This document shows positions 13,264-20,125 of a DNA stretch of 20,125 nt, piece by piece. The stretch is from a virus. The stretch spans positions 1-20,125 of IMG/VR virus record IMGVR_UViG_3300018868_000059; one strand, given 5' to 3'. The first letter of the stretch is position 1. Every line of letters starts with the position of its first letter. A program made the translations under genes and the position numbers. The notes beneath the pieces were generated by a model, which worked only from the letters and a program-made list of their open reading frames with translations, did not search any database and was not told the origin of the DNA.

Positions 13264-13743
13264 ATGGACGCCAACGGCAATAGCGAGGCCCAGTCCGGCT
13301 GGGGCTCGGGCTTTTTCATGGGGCTGACCGCCTCGACGATGATCGAGATCTCCGAAGTCACCAAGATCCCGTTCGCCGAGGAGAAGGCTGGCACCTTCGA
13401 AAAGACGCATTTTAAGTCGCCCAATCGCCGCAAGGAATATGGTGCCGCGCTGATCGAGCCGGGCGAGGACACGCTGGAGATCAATTACATCCCCGGCTCG
13501 CCGACCGACCTGCTGCTGACGGCGGCTCATAACAGCGGTGCACCATATATCTATGAGACGTACCTGCCCGCGCCTGGCAACAAGTGGTGGAAGGTCAGCG
13601 GCTATCTGATCGTCCAGTCGCGTGGCCGCTCGGTGCCGATCGACAACGGCATGAAGCAGATGGTCAGCGTGCGGTTCACCGGGGCCTCGTCTGAAGCGGG
13701 CGCGACCGCACAGCGGACCGTCTCGGCCGGGTCGGGCTCGTAA
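13264..13743 (+). CDS. Phage tail tube protein
   Basis: This 159-residue protein has the features of a major tail tube subunit: an acidic/polar N-terminus, a strand-rich core (MIEISEVTKIPFAEEKAGTF, RKEYGAALIEPGEDTLEI, NYIPGSPTD) and W/Y-containing strands (NKWWKVSGYLIVQ), ending in a Ser/Gly-rich tail. It stacks to form the tail shaft around the tape measure. AGGGA (13254-13258) is 5 nt from ATG 13264. Its position right before the tail assembly chaperone gene is the same as lambda V to G. Confidence 0.9.
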   Translation: MDANGNSEAQSGWGSGFFMGLTASTMIEISEVTKIPFAEEKAGTFEKTHFKSPNRRKEYGAALIEPGEDTLEINYIPGSPTDLLLTAAHNSGAPYIYETYLPAPGNKWWKVSGYLIVQSRGRSVPIDNGMKQMVSVRFTGASSEAGATAQRTVSAGSGS

Positions 13744-14201
13744 TGCGCGGCGGGATCGTCTTCGACGCCGGGGGGCAGCGCTATACGCTGTTCCTCGGCA
13801 ACGCCGCGCAGTGCGCCGTCGAGGAGCAGTATGATCGGGGCTTTTTCGCCGTCGTCGCTGATGCGATGCCCGGTATCGATCCGCAGGTCGCGATGGCGGT
13901 CGCGCGGGCGATGCAGACGGGCGCCGAACTGTCTCCGGCTTTGGCTGCCAAAGCCCAGGAAGGTCTGCGCAGCATCCGCCTGAGCGTGCTGCGCGATCTC
14001 GCATGGCATGGCCTGCGCGAGCATCATCCCGGCATCACGCTGCCTCAGGTCAGCACGATCGCCGATGAACTGGGCCGTGACGCGTTCAGCGAGATCATCG
14101 GCCGGGCGCTGCGCGCGGCGCAGGGTGAAGCCGAGGAGGCGGGGCCCGCTCCCAGCCCGGGAAAGCCCAAGCCGCCGAGGTCCCGCAAGACCCGCGGCTG
14201 A
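13743..14201 (+). CDS. Tail assembly chaperone, GTA_gp10-like (G-type product)
   Basis: The 152-residue protein resembles the GTA_gp10 tail assembly chaperone family: a strand (GQRYTLFLGNAAQCAVEEQ), and helices with VAMAVARAMQTGAELSPALA and GLRSIRLSVLRDLAWHGL. The C-terminal end is a disordered Pro/Lys/Arg tail (KPKPPRSRKTRG). The chaperone holds the tape measure protein while tail tube subunits assemble. Translation starts at ATG 13743 in a TAATG overlap with the tail tube gene. It is the more abundant of two products, since a -1 frameshift near codon 141 makes a longer form. Confidence 0.85.
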   Translation: MRGGIVFDAGGQRYTLFLGNAAQCAVEEQYDRGFFAVVADAMPGIDPQVAMAVARAMQTGAELSPALAAKAQEGLRSIRLSVLRDLAWHGLREHHPGITLPQVSTIADELGRDAFSEIIGRALRAAQGEAEEAGPAPSPGKPKPPRSRKTRG

Positions 14202-14542
14202 GGACTGAATGGGGAAAGCTGGAGCGCCAATGGGCGCGCTTCGGCCTACCTCCTGAAATTTTCTGGAAAATTACGCCCGCTATCATGCGGTCGACGATCC
14301 TGGGTCGCATCGATGCCCGACGGGACGATTACGAACTGGCCAAATATGCGGGTTGGAAGGCTATCTGGTTCCATCGTCAGGAGCGGCTCGAGCCCTTCGG
14401 CAACTATGCCGCGAAAGAGCAGCCAGAGGCCGATGGCGAGCGCCAACGCCCGGAAGAGATGCTGGCATCGCTCGTCGGCCGGGCAGGCAGTGGAGCGCCC
14501 ATCCATGTCGAGCTGGTGGACAGTCCCCGCCCGCGGGGCTGA
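13743..14542 (+). CDS. Tail assembly chaperone GT-type fusion made by -1 frameshift
   Basis: Ribosomes slipping back one base at 14159-14165 leave the G-type frame after Lys141 (AAG 14163-14165) and go on from GCC 14165 to TGA 14540-14542. This adds 125 residues, for a total of 266. The added domain begins AQAAEVPQDPRL and contains EWGKLERQWARFGLPPEIFW, then RSTILGRIDARRDD, YAGWKAIWFHRQE and an acidic tail. This second frame has no good start of its own before ATG 14285, which is mid-domain, and it has no separate binding site. The lambda T domain of gpGT binds tail tube subunits, and the same job is inferred here. Confidence 0.8.
14159..14165 (+). promoter_or_regulatory. Programmed -1 frameshift slippery heptamer
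   Basis: The heptamer GGGAAAG lies with GGA (14160-14162) and AAG (14163-14165) as zero-frame codons of the chaperone gene. It is therefore a G_GGA_AAG site in the right register, the same as in lambda G/GT. The new frame is open back to 14129 and forward to 14542. Confidence 0.85.
14171..14198 (+). promoter_or_regulatory. Hairpin downstream of the slippery site
   Basis: GCCGC (14171-14175) pairs with GCGGC (14194-14198) and GGTC (14179-14182) pairs with GACC (14189-14192) around a 6-nt loop. The stem begins 5 nt after the heptamer, the spacing usual for a frameshift-stimulating structure. It also covers most of the zero-frame codons before the stop. Confidence 0.6.
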
Positions 14543-14604
14543 CCGATCGCGAGACTCATCACGATCTCTTGGATATGCTCAGGCAGCATAACGGGAGGTT
14601 CGGG

Positions 14605-14910
14605 ATGAGGTTGTTTTTAGGCTTAATAGCTTTGGCGTTATCCTGCGGCGGATGCTCGCCAACGTCCAGCGGGGTGGACATCGACTTCAACAATACAACG
14701 CCTATGACCGCAGAAGCAGAAAATAAGTTCAATGCCGATAGGCTGGCATTTGTTAAGCGTTTCAATGAAAACGCTCGTATTACTAATGCAAGAATTTCGG
14801 AGTATTATAAGCGAGGTGTTAAAGTTTGCGCCAATTTAAAGCGCGCTGGATATCCGGACGGGAACGGATGCCCCCGGCCGAAGCCGAAGTATGTCGAATA
14901 TCTCAAGTGA
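14605..14910 (+). CDS. Small lipoprotein, moron candidate, 101 aa
   Basis: ATG 14605 has GGGAGG (14593-14598) 6 nt upstream. The N-terminus is a signal peptide, MRLFLGLIALALSCGGC, with Cys14 (A-L-S-C) or Cys17 (C-G-G-C) as the lipid-modified residue. The mature part is short, mostly helical and basic (AENKFNADRLAFVKRFNEN, ISEYYKRGVKV), with Cys75 and Cys89 that may pair. The gene is visibly AT-richer than its neighbours and uses codons such as TTA, AAT and ATT that they rarely use. That suggests separate origin. It interrupts the usual run from chaperone to tape measure. A superinfection-exclusion or cell-surface role, as for other phage lipoproteins (Cor, Llp), is inference. The function is not known. 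Confidence 0.75.
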   Translation: MRLFLGLIALALSCGGCSPTSSGVDIDFNNTTPMTAEAENKFNADRLAFVKRFNENARITNARISEYYKRGVKVCANLKRAGYPDGNGCPRPKPKYVEYLK

Positions 14911-15050
14911 AGCAATCAGAAGTCATTTAAGACGCTGGATATCAGCCGCCGTATGGCCTTAGGGCGCGTTATGAATGGGGGGGCATTGTCTCGCAATCCA
15001 CCTATCCACAGCTCCGCCTCTGATGTTGTCGCTGGACCGCGATCTCTGAT

Positions 15051-15115
15051 GCTCTACAACCTGAGGTAGAGCCAAGTGCCGGGGTTGCCGATGTAATTCA
15101 GTAGCCCCGGCACTT
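15051..15115 (+). repeat. Two adjacent perfect hairpins
   Basis: The first has a 7-bp stem, GCTCTAC (15051-15057) and GTAGAGC (15066-15072), with an 8-nt loop. The second has an 11-bp stem, AAGTGCCGGGG (15074-15084) and CCCCGGCACTT (15105-15115), with a 20-nt loop. Only 1 nt separates them. They may be part of a terminator, an RNA-processing signal or a small structured RNA. Confidence 0.6.
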
Positions 15116-15122
15116 CCATATC

Positions 15123-15152
15123 GGCAGGTCTGGCCGCGCCCCCTGCCCTTTT
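15123..15152 (+). terminator. Terminator-like hairpin before the tape measure gene
   Basis: GGCAGG (15123-15128) pairs with CCTGCC (15142-15147) around a 13-nt loop and is followed by CTTTT (15148-15152). It could end a lipoprotein transcript made from its own promoter. Late transcripts would have to read through, for example by antitermination. Confidence 0.45.
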
Positions 15153-15218
15153 GATCGAAAACCCATCCCATCTCCGCCGCAGGCTCCGCCCCGCGGCCTA
15201 TTTGCATGAGGTTCGTCC

Positions 15219-18200
15219 ATGGAAGCGATGCTCGCCAATCTGACCTTTGGGATGAACGTGCGCGACGCCGCCTTCCGGTCTGCCCTCGCGACCGACCGTG
15301 CCGAGCTCCAGCGTACGGAGCGCCAGTTCCGCCAGTCTGGTGATGGCATGTCGGCGGCGATGCAGGACGCCGCGCGCGAGATCAATCGCGCTGCGCTGGC
15401 GATGATCGACAGCCTGTCACGGGCAGCCGACAAGGTGCGCAATGCCGGGCTGATCATGACGGCGGCGCTGACCGTGCCGCTCGCTGCAGCGGGCAAGGGT
15501 GCCAAGGACACCGCGTCTGATTTTCAGGTCGCGATGAATAAGGTGCAGGCAGCGATGCTCGACGCCTCGCCCGAGCAGTTGAACAAGCTGCGCGATGCGG
15601 CGCTCGCGCTGGGCCCAGCATATGGGAAGAGCGCAATTGAGGCGGCGGGCGCGATCGAGAACCTGGCGAAGAACGGCATGGACGCGGCTTCGATTCTGGG
15701 CGGCGGCCTGGCGGGCGCGCTGGCGCTTGGCGTTGTAGGGCAGACCAACCTTGGTGACGCGGCCGACGCGACGACCGACATTCTTCAGCAGTTCCATATC
15801 TCAGCCGGGCAGCTGCCGACAATCGTCGACAAGGTCAGCGGGGCGCTCGACGCATCGAAGCTGTCGTTCGACGGCTACAAGGACGCCATCGGCCAGGTCG
15901 GCGGCATCGCCGGGGGCCTCGGCTATCAGTTCGAGGACATGAATACAGCACTGGCGGCCGTTGTCCCGCTGATGACGGGCGGAGCCGATGCAGGCACCTC
16001 GTTCAAGACCTTCCTTCTCGCGCTGGTGCCGCAGTCAAAGGACGCGGCCGACGTGATGGACAAGCTGGGCCTGTCGTTCTTCAATGCGAACGGCAGTGCG
16101 AAGTCGCTCAGCGAGGTCGCGACGCAGCTGAATGAGAAGCTGACCCCGCTGACGGATAAGTCGCGCCAAACCGCGCTGACCAAGATGTTTGGTACCGACG
16201 GTATGCGGGTGGCTATCGCGCTGATGCAGGCTGGTGCCAAGGGTATCGCCGACGTTCAGGCGCAGATCGACAAGGCGTCGGCCAACCAGAAGATGGCGGT
16301 TCTGCTCGACGGCGAAGCGGCAGCGACCCAGCGCGTTGCCAGTGCCTGGGAGAAGCTGAAGATCGTCGTCGGCGAGGCCGGGATCATCCAGGCATTCACG
16401 ATGGTCAAGGAGGCGACCGCCTCTGTCCTGTCGGTGCTCGCCGGTGGGCCGCCCTGGTTCTACAAGATCATGGTCGCGGTCGGGCTGTTCGCGGCCTCGC
16501 TAGGTCCGCTCACGCTGGCTTTGCTGCAGGTCGCCAAGATCGGCCTGCCGCTGCTGTTGCTCCGGCTGGGCCCGGTCGCACTCGGCATTGCTGCGATCAT
16601 CAACCCCATGGGCGTGCTGATCCGGCTGCTCGGCCAGTTGGCGCTTCAGGCCGGTGCATCGGCGATCCTTGCGCGGTTGGGCACGGCGATGATCGGCTTT
16701 GCTGGGCCGATTGGCTTGGTCGTCACCGCACTGACCGTGCTGGTCCCGCTGCTATTCCGCAAGCGCGAGGCGTCATTGGCCGCACAGGCGGCGGTGGACG
16801 CAGCCCGCGAGGCGGATCGTCGCTCGACCCAGACCGCGCTTGAACTGGCGAGCGCGACGGACAAGGCCCGCGCCGCCATTCTCGAAAAGGCTAAGGCTGA
16901 CCGGGTTGCGGCATTGGATGCCGTAGCAAAGGCCAAGGCGGACATGGCGGCTGCCCGCGCCGCCTACACCCGAGCCAAGGCGGACGCGGATCGCGCGGCG
17001 CAGTTGGGCCCGACCGATAGCGAGGGCGGTATAGGCGTTGCTCAGACCGCCGCGACCACGCGCTTCATGCAGGCGTCCGCCAATTTCCAGGCGAGCATGG
17101 ATGCACTTAGCGGGCAGTTTCGCGCGCTGGACACGCTCAACAAGGCGATCGGCTCCGCCAGTGCCGGCTCGACCGGCCGAGTCGACATGTCGTTCGACGA
17201 CGAGAAGAAAAAAAAGGCCAAGAAGGGCCGCGACGCCGCTCAGGACGAATCGAACTATCTCGACGAGCTCGGCCGCGCGCGCGTCGCGCTGCTGCGCGCC
17301 CAGGCCGACATGACCGAGGACGCACGTGCCCGGCACCGGGCCGATGTCGCGGCGCTGGAGGAGGACCGCGCCGCCTATGGCCGCCAGGTTGAACTCGACA
17401 AGGGTCTGACCGACGCCAAGCGGCAGACGCTACTCGCCAAGCGTGACGAGGCGATGGAGATCGAGCGCGCCGTCATCGACCAGACGCTGTTCCGTGCCGA
17501 AACGCAGGAAGCCTATGATTTGGCCAAGGCTGGCAACGATGCGCAGCAGGAACATCTGCGCGCCCAGCTCGACCTAGTCGACAGCATAGAGGCGCGCCGC
17601 GGCATCGAGTTGAAGTTGCTCGACCTCCAGCGTCAGCAGGAGGAAGCCGACCTCGAACTGATCCTTGCGACCAAGTCGACCGCGTCCGCGGAGTGGGCCA
17701 ACGCGCAGAAGCGGAAAGGTGAACTCGACGCGGTCTATGCCGATCGGCGCGGCTCGATCATGCGGCAGAACGAAAGTCCGGCGGAAGCCTATGGCCGGAC
17801 GGTGAACGCCTCCGCTGCGGCGATTAACGAGCGTGTGCAGGAAGGCGCGATCAACGGCCTGCGCGACCTGAATGCCGGCCTGACCGACGCGATCATGGGC
17901 ACTGCGAAGCTTGGCGACGCCTTCGAGAATATGGGGAAGCGCATCATCGCATCTCTGCTCGATATCGCGATTCAGCAGGCGGTGATCCGGCCGCTGGCCA
18001 ACAGCCTGTTCGGGGCGGCGGATGCGGCGGGCAATCGTTCGGGCGGTTCGCTGGCAAGCGTCGGCAGCTTTTTTGCCCGCACTTTCGGCGGTGGCCGCGC
18101 GACGGGCGGGCCGGTGAGTTCGTCCGGCTGGTATGTCGTTGGCGAGCAAGGCCCCGAACTGTTCGCACCCGGCGTCAACGGCGCAATCGTGCCGAACGGC

Positions 18201-18368
18201 GGCTTGGCAGCGGGTAGCGGTCGGTCCCCATCCGTGGTGCAGCTGGTGGTCGGGGAGGGACAGATGTTCGAGCCTCGCGTCCAGTCGATCTCGGGTGGCG
18301 TGTCGGTACAGACCGTCCGCTCGGCCGGGCGGTCGAATGCGATCCGCGCGCGACAGAGCCTCGACTGA
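15219..18368 (+). CDS. Phage tail tape measure protein, TP901-like core
   Basis: The 1049-residue protein sets tail length. Residues 1-80 form a helical start (MNVRDAAFRSALATDRAEL). About 90-400 is the TP901-type core (DFQVAMNKVQAAML, IENLAKNGMDAASILGG, GQTNLGDAADATTDILQQF, ALTKMFGTDGMRVAIALM). About 412-515 is strongly hydrophobic (VGLFAASLGPLTLALL, PIGLVVTALTVLVPLL), as in tape measures that insert in the host membrane. About 520-830 is Ala/Lys/Glu-rich and likely coiled coil. The C-terminus has the conserved GEQGPELFAPGVNGAIVPN motif. ATG 15219 has GAGG 7 nt upstream. An eight-A run (17208-17215) codes for Lys residues and is described under findings. Confidence 0.95.
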   Translation: MEAMLANLTFGMNVRDAAFRSALATDRAELQRTERQFRQSGDGMSAAMQDAAREINRAALAMIDSLSRAADKVRNAGLIMTAALTVPLAAAGKGAKDTASDFQVAMNKVQAAMLDASPEQLNKLRDAALALGPAYGKSAIEAAGAIENLAKNGMDAASILGGGLAGALALGVVGQTNLGDAADATTDILQQFHISAGQLPTIVDKVSGALDASKLSFDGYKDAIGQVGGIAGGLGYQFEDMNTALAAVVPLMTGGADAGTSFKTFLLALVPQSKDAADVMDKLGLSFFNANGSAKSLSEVATQLNEKLTPLTDKSRQTALTKMFGTDGMRVAIALMQAGAKGIADVQAQIDKASANQKMAVLLDGEAAATQRVASAWEKLKIVVGEAGIIQAFTMVKEATASVLSVLAGGPPWFYKIMVAVGLFAASLGPLTLALLQVAKIGLPLLLLRLGPVALGIAAIINPMGVLIRLLGQLALQAGASAILARLGTAMIGFAGPIGLVVTALTVLVPLLFRKREASLAAQAAVDAAREADRRSTQTALELASATDKARAAILEKAKADRVAALDAVAKAKADMAAARAAYTRAKADADRAAQLGPTDSEGGIGVAQTAATTRFMQASANFQASMDALSGQFRALDTLNKAIGSASAGSTGRVDMSFDDEKKKKAKKGRDAAQDESNYLDELGRARVALLRAQADMTEDARARHRADVAALEEDRAAYGRQVELDKGLTDAKRQTLLAKRDEAMEIERAVIDQTLFRAETQEAYDLAKAGNDAQQEHLRAQLDLVDSIEARRGIELKLLDLQRQQEEADLELILATKSTASAEWANAQKRKGELDAVYADRRGSIMRQNESPAEAYGRTVNASAAAINERVQEGAINGLRDLNAGLTDAIMGTAKLGDAFENMGKRIIASLLDIAIQQAVIRPLANSLFGAADAAGNRSGGSLASVGSFFARTFGGGRATGGPVSSSGWYVVGEQGPELFAPGVNGAIVPNGGLAAGSGRSPSVVQLVVGEGQMFEPRVQSISGGVSVQTVRSAGRSNAIRARQSLD

Positions 18369-18964
18369 TGGCCGTGATCGAACTGCCCGACTGGGCCGTG
18401 CCGAATGGCGCGACCCCGGCTCTGATCGACTTCGGGGGCGTGTTGCGCCCTTCGACCGGTGGGGGGCTTCTGCGCGTTGACCGGCAGGGGTCGCGGTACA
18501 AGGCGGGGCTGACCTTTCCGCCGTTTGACGATCCTGCGCATGGGCGGATCATCGTGTCGCGCCTGATCCGGGCCAAGCGCATGGGTCTGCGGGTGGAATT
18601 CCCGCTCGTTGACGATCAACCGTGCGAGGATGCCATGATCGATGGCGTCGGGCAGGCCGGGACGTCGCTGAAAATCCGGGGCCTGTTCCCCCGCCGCGTT
18701 GTGCGTGAGGGGTTCTGGCTGAACGTCGTGCGCGCCGATGGCCAGCACTTCCTGCACAATGTTGCGGGTCAGGTAGTGGCGGACGCGACCGGTAAGGCCA
18801 CCCTGCCCCTTTCCGAAATGCTGCGCTGGCCTTTTGCCGATGGCGACCAGGTCAAGCTGGTCCGGCCGATGATCGAGGGGATCGTCGATGGCGACGAGCA
18901 GGCCTGGGCGATCAGCGTCGAGAAGTTCGTCAGCATCGAATTCACCGTTGAGGAGGCGGCATAA
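18368..18964 (+). CDS. Tail protein at the distal-tail (Dit) position, 198 aa
   Basis: The gene overlaps the tape measure stop by TGATG (18366-18370) and the next start by TAATG. The protein is strand-rich (IELPDWAVPNG, IDFGGVLRP, GSRYKAGLTFPPF, LFPRRVVREGFWLNVV) with a C-terminal VSIEFTVEE strand. Its place between tape measure and DUF2163 hub is that of the distal tail protein in gene transfer agents and related phages. I do not see the DUF2460 motifs of GTA distal tail proteins, so the family is left open. A minor tail structural role is likely. Confidence 0.65.
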   Translation: MAVIELPDWAVPNGATPALIDFGGVLRPSTGGGLLRVDRQGSRYKAGLTFPPFDDPAHGRIIVSRLIRAKRMGLRVEFPLVDDQPCEDAMIDGVGQAGTSLKIRGLFPRRVVREGFWLNVVRADGQHFLHNVAGQVVADATGKATLPLSEMLRWPFADGDQVKLVRPMIEGIVDGDEQAWAISVEKFVSIEFTVEEAA

Positions 18965-19533
18965 TGGATCGTGTCCTGCTCGTCGGGCTGCTCAAAGCCG
19001 AGCTGCCCGGCCGTACCGTGCTGCTGTGTGACGGCGGCTTCCTGACCTGGGATGGCGAGACCTATCTGTCGACCGACGCTGTGTTCGGGACGGCGGGGGG
19101 TTTCGAGGTGCCGGAGGAGGGCGTGGGCGACGTGATCCCTTCCGGCACGCTGACCATGCTGCCGCCCGGATCCGCTGCGGCCATCGCGCTGACCAATCCG
19201 GCCTATCAGGGATCGCGCATGCGGTTTTGGATCGCAGAGGTCGATGAAGCGACAGGCTTGGTGATCGGGGAGCCCGACCTGCAAGCCGAATGGCAGTTGG
19301 ATCGCACGACGATGCGCAGCAAGCGCGGAGTGCGCACAGTCGACATCAATTGCGTCTCCCAGGCGCAGCGGCTGCTCGGCAAGGTCGAAGGCAATGTCCT
19401 GTCGAGCGCGTTCCATTCGTCGATCTTCCCTGGAGAACGCGGGTTCGACAATGCCACCGGCCTGCCGACCGAGTTCGCCTGGGGCACGGCGTCGAGCCCG
19501 CGCGGCACCGTCGCGAGTAACACGCGTGCTTGA
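18964..19533 (+). CDS. DUF2163-like tail hub protein
   Basis: This 189-residue protein resembles the DUF2163/hub family of GTA-like tails: VLLCDGGFLTWDGETYLSTD near the N-terminus, a central VIPSGTLTMLPPG and ALTNPAYQGSRMRFWIAEVD, an RTVDINCVSQAQRLLGKVEG strand set, and the C-terminal PGERGFDNATGLPTEFAWG motif, which is common in this family. It probably forms part of the tail-tip baseplate. It is shorter than some family members, which have extra C-terminal domains. It is coupled on both sides (TAATG at the start, an 8-bp overlap at the end). Confidence 0.75.
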   Translation: MDRVLLVGLLKAELPGRTVLLCDGGFLTWDGETYLSTDAVFGTAGGFEVPEEGVGDVIPSGTLTMLPPGSAAAIALTNPAYQGSRMRFWIAEVDEATGLVIGEPDLQAEWQLDRTTMRSKRGVRTVDINCVSQAQRLLGKVEGNVLSSAFHSSIFPGERGFDNATGLPTEFAWGTASSPRGTVASNTRA

Positions 19534-19948
19534 CCTGGCGCAGCGGGTCGAGGCGACAGAGAAGGTCGTCGCGCGGTTTCGCGGGCGGCCGTTCGACTGG
19601 CGCGGCCGGCGGACCTGCATCCATTTGGCGCGGGCGCAGGCGCGGGCGCTGGGCCATCGTCCGCCCGCGATCCCCGATTTCCGCTCCGCGCTTGGCGCAA
19701 AGACGGCGCTGAAGGCGACGGGCCATGCGACGCTGGAAGCGCTGCTCGACAGCCTGTTCCCGCGTATCGCCCCCGCCGCGATGTGGGTCGGGGACCTCGC
19801 GCTGATGGAGGGTGGCGATGGCTTTGACGCGATCGTCATCTGCGCGGGGAGCAAAATGATCGGCTATCATGACGATCACCTGGCGGACGGCATCGTCAAT
19901 CTGATGGGTGTTGGCGAGCGGCCGTTCATCGGGGCGTGGCGACTGTGA
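19526..19948 (+). CDS. DUF6950 family tail-tip protein (NlpC/P60-like, likely inactive)
   Basis: The 140-residue protein occupies the place of the lambda K or GTA g14 peptidase. It has a RPFDWRGRRTCIHLARAQARA segment in which Cys31 lies where NlpC/P60 enzymes have their nucleophile, and a VGDLALM motif near residue 90 equal to the usual GDL. The His that normally follows is not there: the strand reads FDAIVICAG instead of an HVGI-like sequence. It may be a structural relic of a cell-wall peptidase. GTG 19526 is used because longer starts read through unlikely sequence. No clear binding site is seen, so coupling to the upstream gene is likely. The stop is in a GTGA overlap. Confidence 0.7.
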   Translation: MLDLAQRVEATEKVVARFRGRPFDWRGRRTCIHLARAQARALGHRPPAIPDFRSALGAKTALKATGHATLEALLDSLFPRIAPAAMWVGDLALMEGGDGFDAIVICAGSKMIGYHDDHLADGIVNLMGVGERPFIGAWRL

Positions 19949-20125
19949 GCGGGACGTTGGGCAAGGTCGCGATGGTCGCGGGGCTGGTCGCGCTGGCCGC
20001 GACCGGTGCGGGCGCCATTGCGGGGGCGGGATGGGGCATTGCCGGTGTCGGCAGCTTCTCGTCGATCGCGACGGCCGCCAGCATCGCCGGGGCGGTGGCG
20101 AGCGTGGGCGCCAATGCGCTGGCGA
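19945..20125 (+). CDS. N-terminus of a large tail-tip protein (cut by window end)
   Basis: GTG 19945 overlaps the upstream stop (GTGA) and the frame stays open to the window end, giving 60 residues. These are small and hydrophobic (KVAMVAGLVALAATGAGAIAG, then GIAGVGSF and IAGAVASVGANALA). Such Gly/Ala-rich hydrophobic N-termini are typical of the central tail hub/host-recognition proteins that follow DUF6950 genes. The full protein is probably several hundred residues or more. It could look like a signal peptide or membrane segment, but by context it is probably buried in the tail tip. The call is from position and the N-terminus only. Confidence 0.55.
   Translation, partial: MSGTLGKVAMVAGLVALAATGAGAIAGAGWGIAGVGSFSSIATAASIAGAVASVGANALA

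Larger units (their letters stand above)
14911..15218 (+). other. Non-coding gap with three hairpins
   Basis: This 308-bp stretch between the lipoprotein and tape measure holds no gene I can support. Three perfect inverted repeats lie in a row at its right side (15051-15072, 15074-15115 and 15123-15147), and the third is followed by TTTT. The left half (14911-15050) shows no clear signal. GAGG (15208-15211) is the tape measure binding site. Confidence 0.6.

Noticed and set aside
14285-14542. Separate gene starting at ATG 14285
   Set aside because: There is no binding site, the same domain continues upstream of the ATG, and the frame is better explained by -1 frameshifting.
14353-14604. Upstream extension of the lipoprotein gene
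   Set aside because: The extension overlaps the chaperone frame, is Arg/Pro-rich, and would bury the signal peptide; ATG 14605 has a strong binding site.
14959-15207. Minus-strand ORF of 82 codons in the gap before the tape measure
   Set aside because: No binding site or domain-like sequence is seen, and it runs across the three hairpins.
18769-19854. 361-codon minus-strand frame opposite the tail-tip genes
   Set aside because: It spans three tightly coupled plus-strand genes with recognisable families and has shadow-like composition.

Overview
The window is a contiguous block of a temperate tailed phage (siphovirus type), almost certainly a prophage in a high-GC alphaproteobacterium. The gene content and protein style (DUF2303, an O-like helix-turn-helix protein, GpA terminase, a ClpP/capsid fusion, a GTA_gp10-type tail chaperone, DUF2163 and DUF6950 tail-tip proteins) fit Sphingomonadaceae best. 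That host assignment is inference. No integrase, repressor, lysis gene, tRNA, rRNA, insertion sequence or CRISPR array is visible, so both ends of the phage lie outside the window. One gene is cut at each edge.

Layout. Positions 1-3709 hold the early region: small unknown genes around a DUF2303 gene, then an O-like replication initiator whose middle contains an iteron cluster (candidate origin), overlapped by a probable helicase-loader-like gene, then two small phage proteins. Positions 3762-4391 encode an unknown protein just ahead of the late genes. A single minus-strand gene (4468-4716) converges on it across a two-way hairpin. Positions 4717-4929 are non-coding, carry inverted repeats, and lie where a lambda-type cos site would be.

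The late operon runs on the plus strand from 4930 to the right edge. Packaging and head: Nu1-like small terminase, GpA large terminase, gpW-like joining protein, lambda-type portal, a protease-scaffold-capsid fusion, a small acidic protein and a DUF2190 cement protein. Connector and tail: head-tail joining protein, gp10-like completion protein, DUF3168 terminator, tail tube, then a G/GT-type tail assembly chaperone with a programmed -1 frameshift on the same GGGAAAG heptamer as lambda. After that come an AT-richer lipoprotein (moron candidate), a run of three hairpins, the tape measure, and a GTA-like tail-tip set. Genes are packed tightly with ATGA, TAATG, TGATG and GTGA overlaps, which implies translational coupling.

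Together the genes package DNA with a lambda-type terminase, build a Mu-gpT-like capsid, and assemble a long flexible tail. The parts most worth a second look are the origin inside the O-like gene, the frameshift site with its downstream hairpin, the internal start in the capsid fusion, the lipoprotein with its hairpin run, the minus-strand gene, and the possible cos region.
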